Source of the DNA: Hyaloraphidium curvatum | Taxonomy: Eukaryota; Monoblepharomycota; Hyaloraphidiomycetes; Hyaloraphidiales; Hyaloraphidiaceae | Direction: 5' to 3' | DNA: 64,000 nucleotides | Assembly (NCBI GenBank): GCA_025558095.1 | Contig: JAIVFI010000026.1 | Coordinates: 496,001 to 560,000 of the forward strand | In this document: positions 10,156 to 20,956 of the stretch, piece after piece | Layout of the letters: the number at the start of each line of letters is the position of its first letter | Numbering within the stretch: position 1 is the stretch's first letter | Made by a program: the position numbers and the translations under genes | Notes under the pieces: model-generated | Told to the model about the DNA's origin: nothing | The model's input: the letters and a program-made list of their open reading frames with translations, nothing else | The model's database searches: none

Positions 10156-12557
10156 ATGGTCTTCGAGAGCGCGCAGCGGTGCTACGAGCTCGGCCTCCGC
10201 GCCGAATCCGGCGATGGCGGGGCCCGCGACCCCGGCCTGGCGCTCAAGTGGTACCGGAAGGCGGCGGACAAGGGCCACGCGCTCGGCCGGCTCGCGCTCG
10301 GGCGTTGCTTCGAACGCGGTGTCGGCACCAACGTGGACGCCGCTGCCGCAGTGGCGCAGTACCGCAGGGCGGCGGGGCAGGGCCTGGCGGAGGCCAAGAT
10401 CGCGCTGGGGCGGTGCCTGGCCGAGGGCACGGGAGTTGAGAGGGACCCCGCCGCGGCCTTTGCGCAGTACCTCGATGCGGCGCGCCAGGGCAGCGCCGAG
10501 GCGCAGGCGCTGGTAGGGATGTGCTATCGGCGCGGGAAGGGAGTGCAGGCCGACGCGGAGCAGGCGGCCAGCTGGTACCGGAGAGCTGAACACCATGGAA
10601 GCGTGATCGCGGCAAACGAGCTGAAGGACATGGAGGCCGAGGCAGCCAGGGAAGCCGAGGCTGCGGTGCAGAAGGCGAGGGACCTCGCCCGCATGGAGGA
10701 GCTCCGCAGGCGGGCCGAGGAGGCCGAGAACGTCGCCCGGGTCGTTGTGCGGCAGCTCAGCATGATCTCGCTTGGCGGGGCGTCCACCCGCAGTAGTATC
10801 CACTACGTGGCGCAGGTAAGTCATCGCGCACCGATTGCTGGTCCCTTGATTGAAGGAGCGCGTTCCAGGCTCGGCCGCCATCCAGCGTCACGCGCTCGGC
10901 CAGCCCCGTCGCGCCGGCTGCCGGCCCCAACGGATGGGAAACCAGCTCCATCTACGACGGCTCCGACGACGGCTACACCGACGAGTCCGGGACCCACTCC
11001 ATCCCACGCGCGGACACGCCGTCCGTTTTCGGGCCCTTCGATTCTCTGGATCGATACCGGTCGTACCGGACCGGCTCCCCCGACGCCCCGATCTCGGACC
11101 CTCGTCGGACGCCCTCCCCCGCCCCTCGACCCGCCTCCTTCACCCCAACCCACCGCGCCGCGTTTTCCTACCCCCCGGCGGACAGCACCGAGCTCGCGCT
11201 GGCGGAAGGCGAGCCGATCGAGGTCATCCGCGGGGGAGACGGCGGCGGCGAGGGGTGGCTGTACGGCCGGGACGCGCGCGGGGCCAGGGGGTGGTTTCCC
11301 GCGGCGTACGTGGAGGAGATCAATGATCCGCCGCCGCCGTCCGACGAGCGCAGCAGGCCCCGGCCGCGGACCGTGGACGAGGTGCTGCGGATCTACGACA
11401 ACAACGAGCTGCGCTTGTTCGGGGCGATCGGACGCGAGCAGAGGGAGCAGCTCCAGGGCATCCTCGATGCTGCGAACCTGCTCGATCTGGATTTGGATGA
11501 CTGCGTCCGGGCCGTGGGGGAGATGGTGCGGGCGGGGAGGTTCGACGGCGAGGCGGACGTCTCGGACGTGCTGGACTGGATGCAGTCTGGGGCAGCAGCC
11601 GCGGCAGCGAGCCACGGGCCCCCGCGCACCCTGTCGCCCCAGACCGTGGAGAACCCCCCTCCTCCTCCGCGGAGCCCGCCCATGCTGGTCCGGCGGGACA
11701 CCTTCGGATCGATCGACGGGCTGGACCACATTGCGCGGCACGCCGCGTGGGCCGGAGGCACCGAGCGCCCGCCTCCGCCGCCTCTCTTGGGCCAGCTTCT
11801 ACGACCTTTCGAGGACAAGGGGCTGCATTCCCCCCGGATCGGTCAGATCCGCCGTATTTTGCACGAGGCGCTCGCGTACGGGCACAACGCCTTCCACTGC
11901 GCCGAGGCCGTGGAGGCGATGCTTGGGAACGGGAGCTTCTCGGACCTGACCGGGCTGCAGCAGGTCCTGGAGTGGCTGCACACCGGGCAGGGATCCGTGG
12001 GCGGGGCCGGGCGGGGGCCCGCCGCGCCGGATCGTCCGGCTTCGCCCGCGCCTTCATCCGCAAGCTCCGTGCACTTGGCGATGCCGGAACCGTTTGAACG
12101 ATTCATCAATCGGAGCGACGAACTCGATGACTACCGGCTCCTCCGAATCGCTGACATTCTGGCGCGAGCGGAATCGCTGGACTTCGACGTGGCCGGCCTC
12201 GCGGACGCGATTGAAAGGATGCTGGACTGCGGCAGGTTCCGTGACGACACGACGCTGCAGGACGTCAGCATGTTCCAGCAGTTTGGCGAGGGAGCCGCCC
12301 GCGCGCCCGAGGCCTCGCTCCGGCCCCCGTCTCCTCCCATTCGCCCCTCGTCTGCGCAGTCCGCCGCCTCGCGGACGACGCAGGCCGAGCCCCGAACCTG
12401 CGTCATATGCATCTCCGAGGAGCCAGTGGCGGCGGCGCTGCCGTGTGGGCATCTGATCCTGTGCGAGGGGTGCAGGGAGGAGGGCGCGATAGGGTGCGGG
12501 GACAGTTGCCCGCTGTGCCGCAGGAGGGTGGACGGGGTGTTCAGGATATGGGTGTGA
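10156..12557 (+). CDS. Sel1-repeat / SH3 / RING-finger protein
   Basis: This is a 782-residue multidomain protein from two exons, 10156-10815 and 10869-12557, split by a clear GTAAGT...CAG intron. Order: four Sel1-like repeats (about residues 1-150, e.g. AVAQYRRAAGQGLAEAKIALG), a charged coiled coil (150-205), a Ser/Pro linker, an SH3 domain (about 320-375: LALAEGEPIEVI ... GWLYGRD ... GWFPAAYVEEI), three divergent copies of a roughly 70-residue helical module (about 387-460, 529-600, 624-700), and a C-terminal RING finger (CVIC ... LPCGHLILCEGC ... CPLCRRRV). The RING suggests E3 ubiquitin ligase activity. Sel1 and SH3 parts would bind partners, perhaps as in Chs4/Skt5-like or ERAD adaptors, but no substrate can be inferred. 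The cysteines needed for zinc binding are present. Confidence 0.88.
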
Positions 12558-12782
12558 CGATTGCGGGTGGTTCTTCCCCAGCTGGAGAGTGTACACTCTG
12601 GAGAGTCAATGACGTCAGTTCTAGGCACGAGGCATCAAGCGCCCCGATCGCAGTTTGATACTTTGTCGCAGCGGAGTGCCGAACAGAGCTCTTTCTTCAA
12701 CATCCTCGTAGGAAGGGCAGGAAAGTTCCTGAGAACCCTCGCCGGCTGCCGCCGCCTGCACCAGGTCTCTCGAATATTCTCC

Positions 12783-14345
12783 ATGGAGCTCCCCAAACCG
12801 GCACCGTTCTTCGCCGCGGAGACATGGCTCGCAGCGTTCCCTTCGCCGCCGCCGCCCTCCCGCGCGCTGTCGGGGGCCCCGCCTCCGCCCGACCCCGCGG
12901 CCGCGCTGCGGACCCCTCCGGATCCCACGGGGCGCGCAATCGCGGCGAATCTCGCTGATGTGCCTCTGCTGCGCGCCCAAGTGTCGTGGCGCTTCCTGCT
13001 GGGGCCTCTCATCGGGGCACAGATCATTCTGTGGACGGTGTACGGCGCTCTCGCTGGAGGGGCCGTTGCGACATCGTTGGGTTCGGATCGCGCCGCTTCC
13101 GGGCCGCCGGAGCTCGCGGGAGGGTTCGCGGCCGTGCTCATCATGCTGGTCTCGGCCCCCCTGGCTCACGTTGCCGGATACGTGTCCTTCTGGAGGGCGA
13201 ACGCGGGCGCGCTGGGGGTGGGTAACTGGCGACAGGCTCTCGTGGACCTTGTGTTCTTTCGACGGCCACATTGGATATCTAGCTCATACCGTGGATACCT
13301 TGCGACGTTCTTGGCATACACCGTGACGGTAAAGTTGAACACCGAGGCGCTCCGAAACCACGTCGAAGGGGAAAGGGGAGGATGCGCATGCCTTACCTGT
13401 TGTCCCGCGCGTTGGTCTCTTCGGACTCCGAGGAGGTCCCAGGATCGTCCTCAGAATCAGATGTCCGAGGTCCTCCGTGCCATGGGATATCATTGGCTCT
13501 TTGATGCCGTCTGGAGGGTGGTGTTCAGCCTTGCTTTGTTCCCCGCACTCGTTTGGACTCCTGCTGTGGTCCTCGGCTCCGTTTGGGCCACCTGGTACGG
13601 CATTCTGCTGTTTACCCTGGCGTCCGCGAGCTGGGCCCTCCTAGTCAGCCTGATTTTTGCTGCCTTTCCGGCGGACATGTTTGGCTCGCGGATCGTTGGC
13701 CGGGCCCGCCGGCGGCTCCTCCAGGAGGCGCTGAAATCCTTCCTGTCGCGCGTGCGGCGCGCGGTGAAGGACAAGGTGCCTTTCGAATCCCCCGAGGAGC
13801 TCTGGGACGCGGACGATGAACCGTACGTGGATGTGCAGGCGGCCGTGCAAGCCTCGTGGGCCGTCGACAGCATGTCCAGCGGCTTCATCCCCCTCGCGCT
13901 CCTCCTGATCCTCCTGAGTTACGCCGTTGCCGCCGCCGTCACCCTTGCCTCCGGTGCCTGCGTTCCCGCGTACGTCGTCCTCGGGGGCGCCTACCACTTC
14001 CTCATGCTCGTCCAGGACCTCTGGAGCGTGGCGGTGCGAAACGCCGAGGTCGCTGCGACCGCGGAGCTCTGCCTTGAGGCCCTTCAGGAGCTCCGCCAGC
14101 TTTGCGTGCTCGCGTCGCCCCCCAAAGCCCCCGCGGACCCGATCGCGGGGCATCTGGCGGCGCACGCGGCCGCGATAGAGGGGTTTGCCGCCGCGGCGGG
14201 GAGGAGGAGGGCCAGGTTCCTGGGGTTTGTCGTGGAGGCCGGGTCGGTGAGGGCGTTCCTCGTCACGGTAGCTACCGTTGCCTTCGCGTTTGCGGGATTC
14301 CTCCGGGGCTTCGGGGCGCGGGTGACGATGTCCACGTTCTGTTGA
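12783..14345 (+). CDS. polytopic membrane protein, 7TM family member 2
   Basis: This is a predicted 520-residue membrane protein related to the genes at 6604 and 52016. Seven hydrophobic segments can be read: LLGPLIGAQIILWTVYGALAG, the FAAVLIMLVSAPLAHVAGY region, two around VVFSLALFPALVW ... LLFTLASASWALLV, two around ALLLILLSYAVAAAV ... YVVLGGAYHFLMLV, and FLVTVATVAFAFAGFLRG. The family Cys motif appears as HVEGERGGCACLTCC. The TM6-TM7 loop holds HAAAIEGFAAAAG, then RFLGFVVEAGSVRAFL leads into TM7. The gene ends ...STFC, close to the ...C-terminal Cys of its relatives. It is modelled as a single exon from ATG 12783. About 37 extra residues before the Cys motif (13230-13340) could be an unspliced in-frame intron. 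Confidence 0.65.
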   Translation: MELPKPAPFFAAETWLAAFPSPPPPSRALSGAPPPPDPAAALRTPPDPTGRAIAANLADVPLLRAQVSWRFLLGPLIGAQIILWTVYGALAGGAVATSLGSDRAASGPPELAGGFAAVLIMLVSAPLAHVAGYVSFWRANAGALGVGNWRQALVDLVFFRRPHWISSSYRGYLATFLAYTVTVKLNTEALRNHVEGERGGCACLTCCPARWSLRTPRRSQDRPQNQMSEVLRAMGYHWLFDAVWRVVFSLALFPALVWTPAVVLGSVWATWYGILLFTLASASWALLVSLIFAAFPADMFGSRIVGRARRRLLQEALKSFLSRVRRAVKDKVPFESPEELWDADDEPYVDVQAAVQASWAVDSMSSGFIPLALLLILLSYAVAAAVTLASGACVPAYVVLGGAYHFLMLVQDLWSVAVRNAEVAATAELCLEALQELRQLCVLASPPKAPADPIAGHLAAHAAAIEGFAAAAGRRRARFLGFVVEAGSVRAFLVTVATVAFAFAGFLRGFGARVTMSTFC

Positions 14346-14553
14346 GTAAAGCGTTGCGGCCCGGGACGATGGCTAGGGCGGCGGCTCAGGCCTGGCTTTT
14401 GTCGAGGAGATGCTGATGCTGAGGAGACATTAGGGATGTAGTCCACTGAAGTGGTTTCAAGCTGCAGTCAGCAACCTGCTTCAAGCTGTGATCGCATTGC
14501 GTTCCGCAGGGTCGGCGTTCTGCCACGTTCGACAGCTCGCCGCCCTCTCCGCC

Positions 14554-17080
14554 ATGGACGGCCCGCCGCCGTACTCCCGCGCGCCGCCGACGTCCGCGGC
14601 GCGCACGCCTTCTCCGGGCCGCGCGGCCGCGGCGCGCCCCGCCGTGCACCCCGCGCGGGCGCGCGCAAAGACGGCGGTGCAGGACGCGATCAACGCGGAC
14701 TTCAACGGGGAATACGAGAGGGCGCAGCGGCTATACAAGGAGGCGCTGGACGGCTTCGCCGCCGAGGCAAACGGTGGATGCCCCGGGCGGCCCTCCGAGA
14801 CGCTCTAACCGCGACCCGTGCTCCCCCTCCCTCCTATCCGCCCATTCATTCGATTTAATCCGCCGCCTAATCTGGCCCGACGTTCAGCCCCCGAGACGCC
14901 CGGCAACGTGCGCGCCTATCTCCGCGGCAAGATCGACGAGTATTCGGCCCGCGCCGCGAAGCTCTCGCGCTTCCTCGACGCCGAACGGGCCGCGCAGGCA
15001 CAGGGCCCCGACGCGTCGTTCTCCGTGCCGCCGTTCGCGCCCGCCACTCCCGTGCCGGCCCCGGCCCCGGCGCCGGTGGTCGCGGGAGGATGGGGCGCCG
15101 AGGGGCTGCCGGACGCGAGCCTGCTGTCGCCAAAGAGGGAGACCAATGGCGGGATGGCGCCGCCCCCCGTGCCAGGGGTGGTCGTCACGGCCCCGCCGCC
15201 CATGGGATCGGCGGTACCGACGCCGCCGACCGCCCTGGCCCCGCCCATGGGACCGGCCCCCCCGACGGCGGGCCCGACGCCGCGGCGGACCCCGTTCCCT
15301 GCCGCGCCGGCGCCGGTCCCGGCGTTCGTGCCGGGGCCGCCGGCGCCGGTGCCGGAAAAAGCGGGCACGGCGTTCGCGCCTGAAATTGCTGCGGCGCCTC
15401 AGGTCGCGAGGAGGCGCAAGGGGTCGTGGATCGGGTTCTGCTGCAAGCTTGCCTTCCTGGTCGTGCTGCTTTGGGCGGTGAGCACTCCGTTGGCGGCGCG
15501 ATCGGCGGCGAGCTGACCCCCGCCGTTCCAGGCGCTACTGGGGGCGATGCTTTTGTGGCCGCACCAGCTGCAGCCGTACCTGGTGTTCCTCCACTGGGCC
15601 GACTTCCCGCCGCGGTTCATGCTCGACATGGAGAACCCCGAGGACTACCTCAAGCTCAGATGTGCGTTGTGGTCCCCTGCCCTGCTTCTTTCGCTCACGA
15701 CCCGTTCCCCGACCAGACGGCACCGTCCTCCCCGTCCGCATCCAATCCTCCGACCCTGATCCCCCCGTCGTCACATCGCAGTACCCGCCCCCGGGACCCC
15801 CCGTCTCCCTCCAAGCCTGGCACTTCCTCCCCCTCGCCTCGCCCCCCCTCCTGCGCCCCGACGGCCTCTCCCGCGACCCCGCCGCCTTCCGCGCAGCCCT
15901 CGGCCCCGCGTCCAGGGCGTTCCTCTACCTGCACGGCAATGCCGGCAACATCGGCTCTCCCAACCGCGCCGCGACCTACGCCCTCCTCCGCTCCGCGGAT
16001 CCCGGGGCGCATGTGCTGGCGCTCGAATACCGCGGCTTCGGCGCGTCGGACCGCGTGCAGCCCACGGAGGACGGCCTCGTGAGGGACGCAGCGGCGGGGT
16101 ACGGGTACCTCCTCTCCCTCGGCGTGCCCCCCTCGCAGATCGTCGTCGTCGGGCACTCCCTCGGCTCGGGGGTCGCCGCGCGGCTCTGCGCGGAGGAAGC
16201 GGTGCCGCCGCCCAGGGGGCTGGTCCTCCTCGCTCCCTACACTTCCGTCCCCGATGCCGCGCTAGACTACGGCACGCTGCCGCTGCTCAAGGCCATCAAA
16301 CCGCTGCTCTCGGAGCAGCAGAGGGAGTGGGTCAAAGAGAAGGTCGCGGTGCGGTTCGACACGCGGTCCATCATCGCCGGGGTGGCGGACAGGGTGCCCG
16401 TGCTCGCGGTGCACGGCGCCCGGGACGGGGACGTGCCCGCGTACCACTCCCTGGAGCTGTTCAACGCGACCTTCCTCCCGTCCCCCGGTTCCTCCCGCGA
16501 TCCCGAGTGGGAGGTGGATCATTTGCCGGGGGGCAGGGACAGGGTGCTCAAGACCTCGACGCGGCGGCCCGGCGGCGGGGGGATGTGGCTTCTCGAGGTC
16601 GGCGGCGCGCGGCACGGGGATCTGCAGGGGTGGGAAATCGTGAGGGAGGTGCTCGCCGGGTGGGTCGGCGGGCTGGAGAGGGGGGTGATGCCCGCGGGCG
16701 GGAGGGCGGCGGCGGCGCGGAGGGAGATGGAGGGGAGGAAGACGATCGAGGGGGGAGACGGGGCGACGGAGGTCGAGGCGCCGCCGCCGGAGCCGGAGCC
16801 GGAGGCGACCGTGGTGGCGGAGGAGACGCGGGCGCCCGAGGTGCCGGTGCCTGAGCAGCAGCAGGAGGAGGAGCATGCGGGGCAGGGGGAGGAGCCGAGC
16901 CCGCCTGAGGCGGAGGCGCCGGAGCCGGAACCGGAGCCCGCGCCCGCGGAGCCCGTGGAGACGGGGGTGCCCGAGGTGCCTGTTCCCGAGGGGGAGCAGG
17001 TGCCCGAAGGCGGGGAGGGGCAGGAGTGGGAGGGTGAGGAGATGATGGAGGAGTTCGTGCCCGCGAGGGAGGAGCTCTAG
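14554..17080 (+). CDS. MIT-domain / ABHD12-type alpha/beta hydrolase fusion
   Basis: This is a 767-residue protein from exons 14554-14773, 14888-15477, 15532-15661 and 15717-17080, all phases matching. Residues about 38-115 form a MIT domain (AVQDAINADFNGEYERAQRLY; then VRAYLRGKIDEYSARAAKL), which in Vps4 and spastin binds ESCRT-III tails. A Pro-rich linker follows, then a membrane segment across the second intron (FCCKLAFLVVLLWA). After that comes an ABHD12/ABHD13-like serine hydrolase: HGNAGNIG oxyanion region, nucleophile elbow GHSLGSG (Ser about 460), acid in HGARDGD (about 550), His in ARHGD (about 611). The tail is Pro/Glu-rich. ABHD12 enzymes are integral membrane lyso-phospholipid or monoacylglycerol lipases. 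The intron joining the halves has GTGAGC, GCTGACC and CCAG and continues the frame exactly, so I treat this as one gene. The alternative is two genes, the first ending at 15516. Confidence 0.8.
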
Positions 17081-17363
17081 GCGGCCCAGGGCCGGGAGGT
17101 GTACAACAGTCGCGGTATTTGACGGGATCTTGGTACTTTCGGTGCGATCTGGGGCTCCTGGAGGCGTGAAGGCGGGGGCGCGAGGTTCTGCCGATCGCTG
17201 ATCGCTGAGCGAGATCCTGGGACACGGGACGAAACGAGATAACGCCTAAGCTCAGAGGCTCTCGCGGCCTCTCCTCTTCACGATTCCCGCCTCTACTCTC
17301 CTCGTTCCGCGCGGAACCCTCCGCGCCCTCCCCCGCGCGCTCTCCCTCCCGCGCACGCGCGCC

Positions 17364-18534
17364 ATGTCCGCGCTGCCGTTCCTCCCCGCGGGCACCGTCC
17401 CCACGCGGGACACCCCCGTGACGCTCGCCGGGACACTGCCTGTGCCTCCTCTTGCGCTGGGAGTGTGGTCGTGGGGAGACACGGGGACGTGGAATAAGGA
17501 TGGCTGGACGGCGGAGAAGGAGAAGGAGGCCAAGGGGGCGTTCGACGCGTGCTGCAGCGTGGGTCCGCTCACCCGGTGTTGTGCGCTGCGTGCTGATCGT
17601 AAACAGACTGGCTATCCCTTCTTTGACACGGCGGAGATTTACGGTCGGGGAGAGTCCGAGAAGGTCTGCGGGAGGTTCCTCGCCTCACTGCCGGCCGAGG
17701 AGCGCAAGAAGACGGTCATAGCCACCAAGTTCCTCCCGTTGCCCTACAAGTTCTCCTACCCGTCGGCGCTGCTGGACGCGCTGCGCGCTTCGCTGGAGAA
17801 GCTTGGCATGGACTCGGTGGACCTCTATCAGGTGCACGGCCCCATCCACCTCCGCAGCGTCGAGACGGTCGCCGACGCGCTGGCCGAGGCCGTCAAGCTG
17901 GGCCTGACCAAGACCGTGGGGGTGTCGAACTACTCTGTTTCCGAGGTCACGAGGATGCACAAGCGCCTGAAGGAGCACGGGGTGCAGCTGGCGAGCAACC
18001 AGGTCGAGTTTTCGCTGCTGAGGAGGCTGCCCGAGACGAGCGGGCTGGTCAAGACCTGCCACGACTTGGGGTATGTTTATGGTTGCGGCGGTCAGCCCCG
18101 ATTCTGCTCCTGACAGCTTTCCGAACCAGCGTCGCCGTCCTCGCCTATTCGCCTATCGGCATGGGTCGACTCTCGGGCAAGTACAGCGCCGCCAACCCTC
18201 CACCCTCGGGCCGCCGCTTCAGCAACTACGACATGGCCCGGATCGACCCCCTGCTCGACGTCATGCGCCGCATCGCGGACCAGAAGAAGGTGCCCGTCTC
18301 GGCGGTCGCGCTCAACTGGGTCATCTGCAAGGGTGGGTTGCTACCCATCCATATCTGACGAAGCGAGCTAACTGCGGTGTTGCAGGCGCGATCCCGCTCG
18401 CGGGGGCTCGCAACGCCTCGCAGGCGGAGCAGAACGCAAAGGCGCTTGGGTGGAGGCTGTCGGACGCGGAGATCGCGGAGCTGGACAAGCTGTCGATCGA
18501 GGGGAGCACGGATTTCTTCTGGCAGCACGGGTGA
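17364..18534 (+). CDS. aldo/keto reductase
   Basis: This is an NADPH-dependent aldo/keto reductase of 336 residues, probably cytosolic. Exons are 17364-17558, 17607-18070, 18130-18332 and 18386-18534; introns are 48, 59 and 53 bp. Motifs are LALGVWSWGD at the N terminus, FFDTAEIYG (catalytic Asp and Tyr), TKFLPLP (Lys strand), DLYQVHG (catalytic His), VGVSNYS, ASNQVEFSLL, LAYSPIGMGRLSGKY and the cofactor-binding IPLAGARNASQAEQN. It looks like the plant/fungal AKR8/AKR13-type pyridoxal reductase-like group, but the substrate cannot be told. Splicing at 18070/18130 restores the AYSP strand. It lies 127 bp upstream of the Bax-inhibitor gene on the same strand. Confidence 0.93.
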
Positions 18535-18660
18535 TCGCGCGTTAGATCTTTCGGGCTCCGGGGCGGAGCCAGAGGAAGGCCGTCGAAACTCGCCACGTCT
18601 CAACCTCCGTCAACCCAACTCGCGACTGTTTGCAGTCCGAATCCCCGTCAAATACCGGCC

Positions 18661-19503
18661 ATGGACTCTATCTTTGACACCATCTCGTCGGCGGTGCCCT
18701 CGTCGGGCGACCTGCTGTCGTCCCTGAAGCAGTCGGCCGACCTGCCCCCGCGGGTCGTCTCGCACCTGCGCGATGTCTACGGCCTCCTCGCCGTTCTCTG
18801 CGGTGCCGCCGCCGCAGGCTGCTACCTCAGCCTCGCGGGCCTGCTCAACCTCGGCGGCTGGCTCCTCTTCTTCGGCACCCTCGGCGCGTCGCTCGCGTTC
18901 GCCGCCGTGAATGAGGAATGGCAGCGCCGCAACCTCGCCCTCGGCATCGCGTTCCTGCAGGGCAACGGGCTCGGGCCGCTCGTGCGGCTGGCGGGCATCG
19001 TCGGGGGGGAGGGGATGGTGTTTGCCGCTCTCGGTGCCACGGTACGTCGAGAGCCGTTGTCGGACGTCGAAAAAGTCCCGTCTGACCTTTCCGCCCGCCG
19101 TGTTCCCATCCTGCAGGCCTTGATCTTCATCAGCTTCACCGCCGCCACGCTTCTGTCCAACGACCGCACCGGCACTTCCCGCTGGAAGCTCTACGCCTTC
19201 GGCGTACTCGGTTCCCTGGGCCTGCTGCTTCCCTACCTCGCCCTCTTCAACATGTTCCTTGGCTGGCGACTTACCTACGACCTGGAGCTGTACCTCGGAC
19301 TGGCCATGTTTTCGTTGTACGTCGCCTGCGACACCCAGGTCATCGTCGCCAAGGCTTCGATGGGGCGCTTCGACGTGACCAAGGACGCACTGGAGCTGTT
19401 CATCGACCTCGCGGCGGTGTTTGCGAGGGTGCTGATTGTGCTGCTGAGGAAGGAGGAGGACAGGAAGCGGAGGGAGGAGGAGAAGAGGAGGCGCAGGAGG
19501 TGA
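18661..19503 (+). CDS. Bax inhibitor-1 (BI-1/TMBIM) family protein
   Basis: This is a 255-residue polytopic protein of the Bax inhibitor-1 family, normally an ER membrane calcium-leak and cell-death modulator. Exons are 18661-19041 and 19117-19503; the 75-bp intron has GTACGT, TCTGACC and GCAG and is in frame, so retention would add 25 residues. About six to seven hydrophobic segments are visible. Family features include HLRDVYGLLAVLCG near the first membrane segment, SFTAATLLSNDR, and the C-terminal block ELYLGLAMFSLYVACDTQ with DTQ followed by KDALELFIDLAAVF. The protein ends in a run of Lys/Arg/Glu (KEEDRKRREEEKRRRRR), a typical basic BI-1 tail. Confidence 0.93.
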   Translation: MDSIFDTISSAVPSSGDLLSSLKQSADLPPRVVSHLRDVYGLLAVLCGAAAAGCYLSLAGLLNLGGWLLFFGTLGASLAFAAVNEEWQRRNLALGIAFLQGNGLGPLVRLAGIVGGEGMVFAALGATVRREPLSDVEKVPSDLSARRVPILQALIFISFTAATLLSNDRTGTSRWKLYAFGVLGSLGLLLPYLALFNMFLGWRLTYDLELYLGLAMFSLYVACDTQVIVAKASMGRFDVTKDALELFIDLAAVFARVLIVLLRKEEDRKRREEEKRRRRR

Positions 19504-19605
19504 ATTGCAGGGTGGCAATCTATCGCATTGACGTGAACGTTTGAAGAATGAAACACAAGAATCTGATTGCGGATGCCGATTTGATTGCGGGTGCCGATGC
19601 GACGT

Positions 19606-20547
19606 TCAGACCGCGGTCCCGGCCATCTCCATCTCTTCGACGTTGCGCAGATCATGGATCTTGGGCGGCTCCCCTGTCACGTAGGCCTTGGCCATCTCCA
19701 CGAAGGTCGCCGCCGTCGACTTCGACTGCGCCGAGTAGGTTGCCGAGCTGGGGATGATCTCTGCGGATCCGTTTCAGTATGGCGAGATAAGAGAGAGGGA
19801 CGGGGACGTACTGATCAGGACGAGCCGCGGGTCGTCGGGTCCGCCGTCTCGCACTCCGTCGCCGACGTCGCCGAGCCACTGCGGAAGATAGCAACGCCGT
19901 CAGTGTAATGTCCCGCTCCAAGCAACGCGCACGGCCCAACGGACCATCCGCAGCGTCGACTTGTACTTTTCCTTGACGACTTCGCGGTCGTCCACGATGG
20001 CTGCGCGGCCGTAGATCGAGGCCCATTCCTTGTGCGTCGAGAGGTAGGTGACCGTCACGTGCGAATCCTGGGTGATTTGCTGGACCTTCGCAGAGTGGCG
20101 ATCGGTGGCCTGGCCGGAAGCCGTACCCATCCGAATCAGAAGGAAATCGGTGCCGCCCAACAAGACGATACGGACAAACCAGAGCGCACCCCGTCCTTCA
20201 CGATCGATGTCGAGGTTGCCCATCGCCCTGGCTGGCATCTTGTCCCCGTGCGCGTCCCGCGTGACCAGCATGCCGACGCCGACCCGGTCCACCAGGTCCC
20301 ACAACCCGGCCATCTTCTCGTCGGGGCTGGCGGCAAGGTCGAGGTTGGTCGCGGTGGCGCCGGTCTCCCCCGGGTCCGCGGGGCCCGAGTGATACGGGTT
20401 GGGGGCCACGTCGACCGGGTGCATCGTGCGCCACTCCTTCCAGGACTCGGTGGCGGCCGCGGGGTCGGTGCCGGCTGCGGAGGGGGTGATGTCCTTGGTT
20501 CCGAGGGGAGCGAGCGGTTGCTCAGCAGGCGGTTGGCTTTTCGACAT
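19606..20547 (-). CDS. BLI-3-like FMN-binding split-barrel protein
   Basis: This is a pyridoxamine 5'-phosphate oxidase-like split-barrel protein of the fungal BLI-3 (blue-light-induced) / general stress protein 26 group, 252 residues. Exons read right to left are 20547-20176, 20109-19945, 19878-19812 and 19760-19606; introns are 66, 66 and 51 bp, two with GTCCGT donors. Motifs are MAGLWDLVDRVGVGMLVTRD, MPARAMGNLD, ALWF joined by splicing to ATDRHSAKVQQI, TYLSTHKEWASIYGRA, DREVVKEKY, WLGDVGDGVRDGGPDDPR and a final EPPKIHDLRNVEEME. The last exon becomes family-like only after splicing, which supports the model. The reaction is unknown; light or stress regulation is known for relatives but is not shown here. 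Confidence 0.9.
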
Positions 20548-20956
20548 CGTTCTGGTTGGCGGAAGGAAGAACTGTAAACGATGACTGGACAGCACAAATG
20601 GTTAAAAGTAAAAGGCGTTTCGATAGCTACAAACAGGAGCAGCGACATCGTCCCCTTCCAATCAATAAGTGCGAGACTTTCGTGCGAGGCTTCTGATATC
20701 ATTGAAACGAACGTCCTAGTGAATCCGATGTTTCGCGACACGACAGAGTGGTTATTGCTTTGCTTCAATTGGGGCGGATTCTCCACTCGGGGAGGGCGAC
20801 ATGAGAGCCGAGAAGTAACACGAAAGGATCCAGAGACATACGAGATGTTTCTTTGGCATGAGATTTCTCGGCTAGCGCAGCGGAGCGAAGGCAAGGTCGG
20901 CGTTGGGGCCCGGTGCCGCCATAACACCGTCCCTCGACCTTGAGTTGTCCCCCGCG
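20548..20956. other. intergenic region (divergent promoters)
   Basis: This is an AT-richer stretch between the divergently transcribed BLI-3-like gene and HEM2. It probably holds both promoters. No coding sequence or structured RNA was recognised. Confidence 0.5.

Noticed and set aside
15426-15516. End of the MIT-domain protein as a separate gene at 15516
   Set aside because: GTGAGC ... GCTGACC ... CCAG at 15478-15531 splices in phase to the missing first helix of an ABHD12-type hydrolase, so a single gene is the better model.
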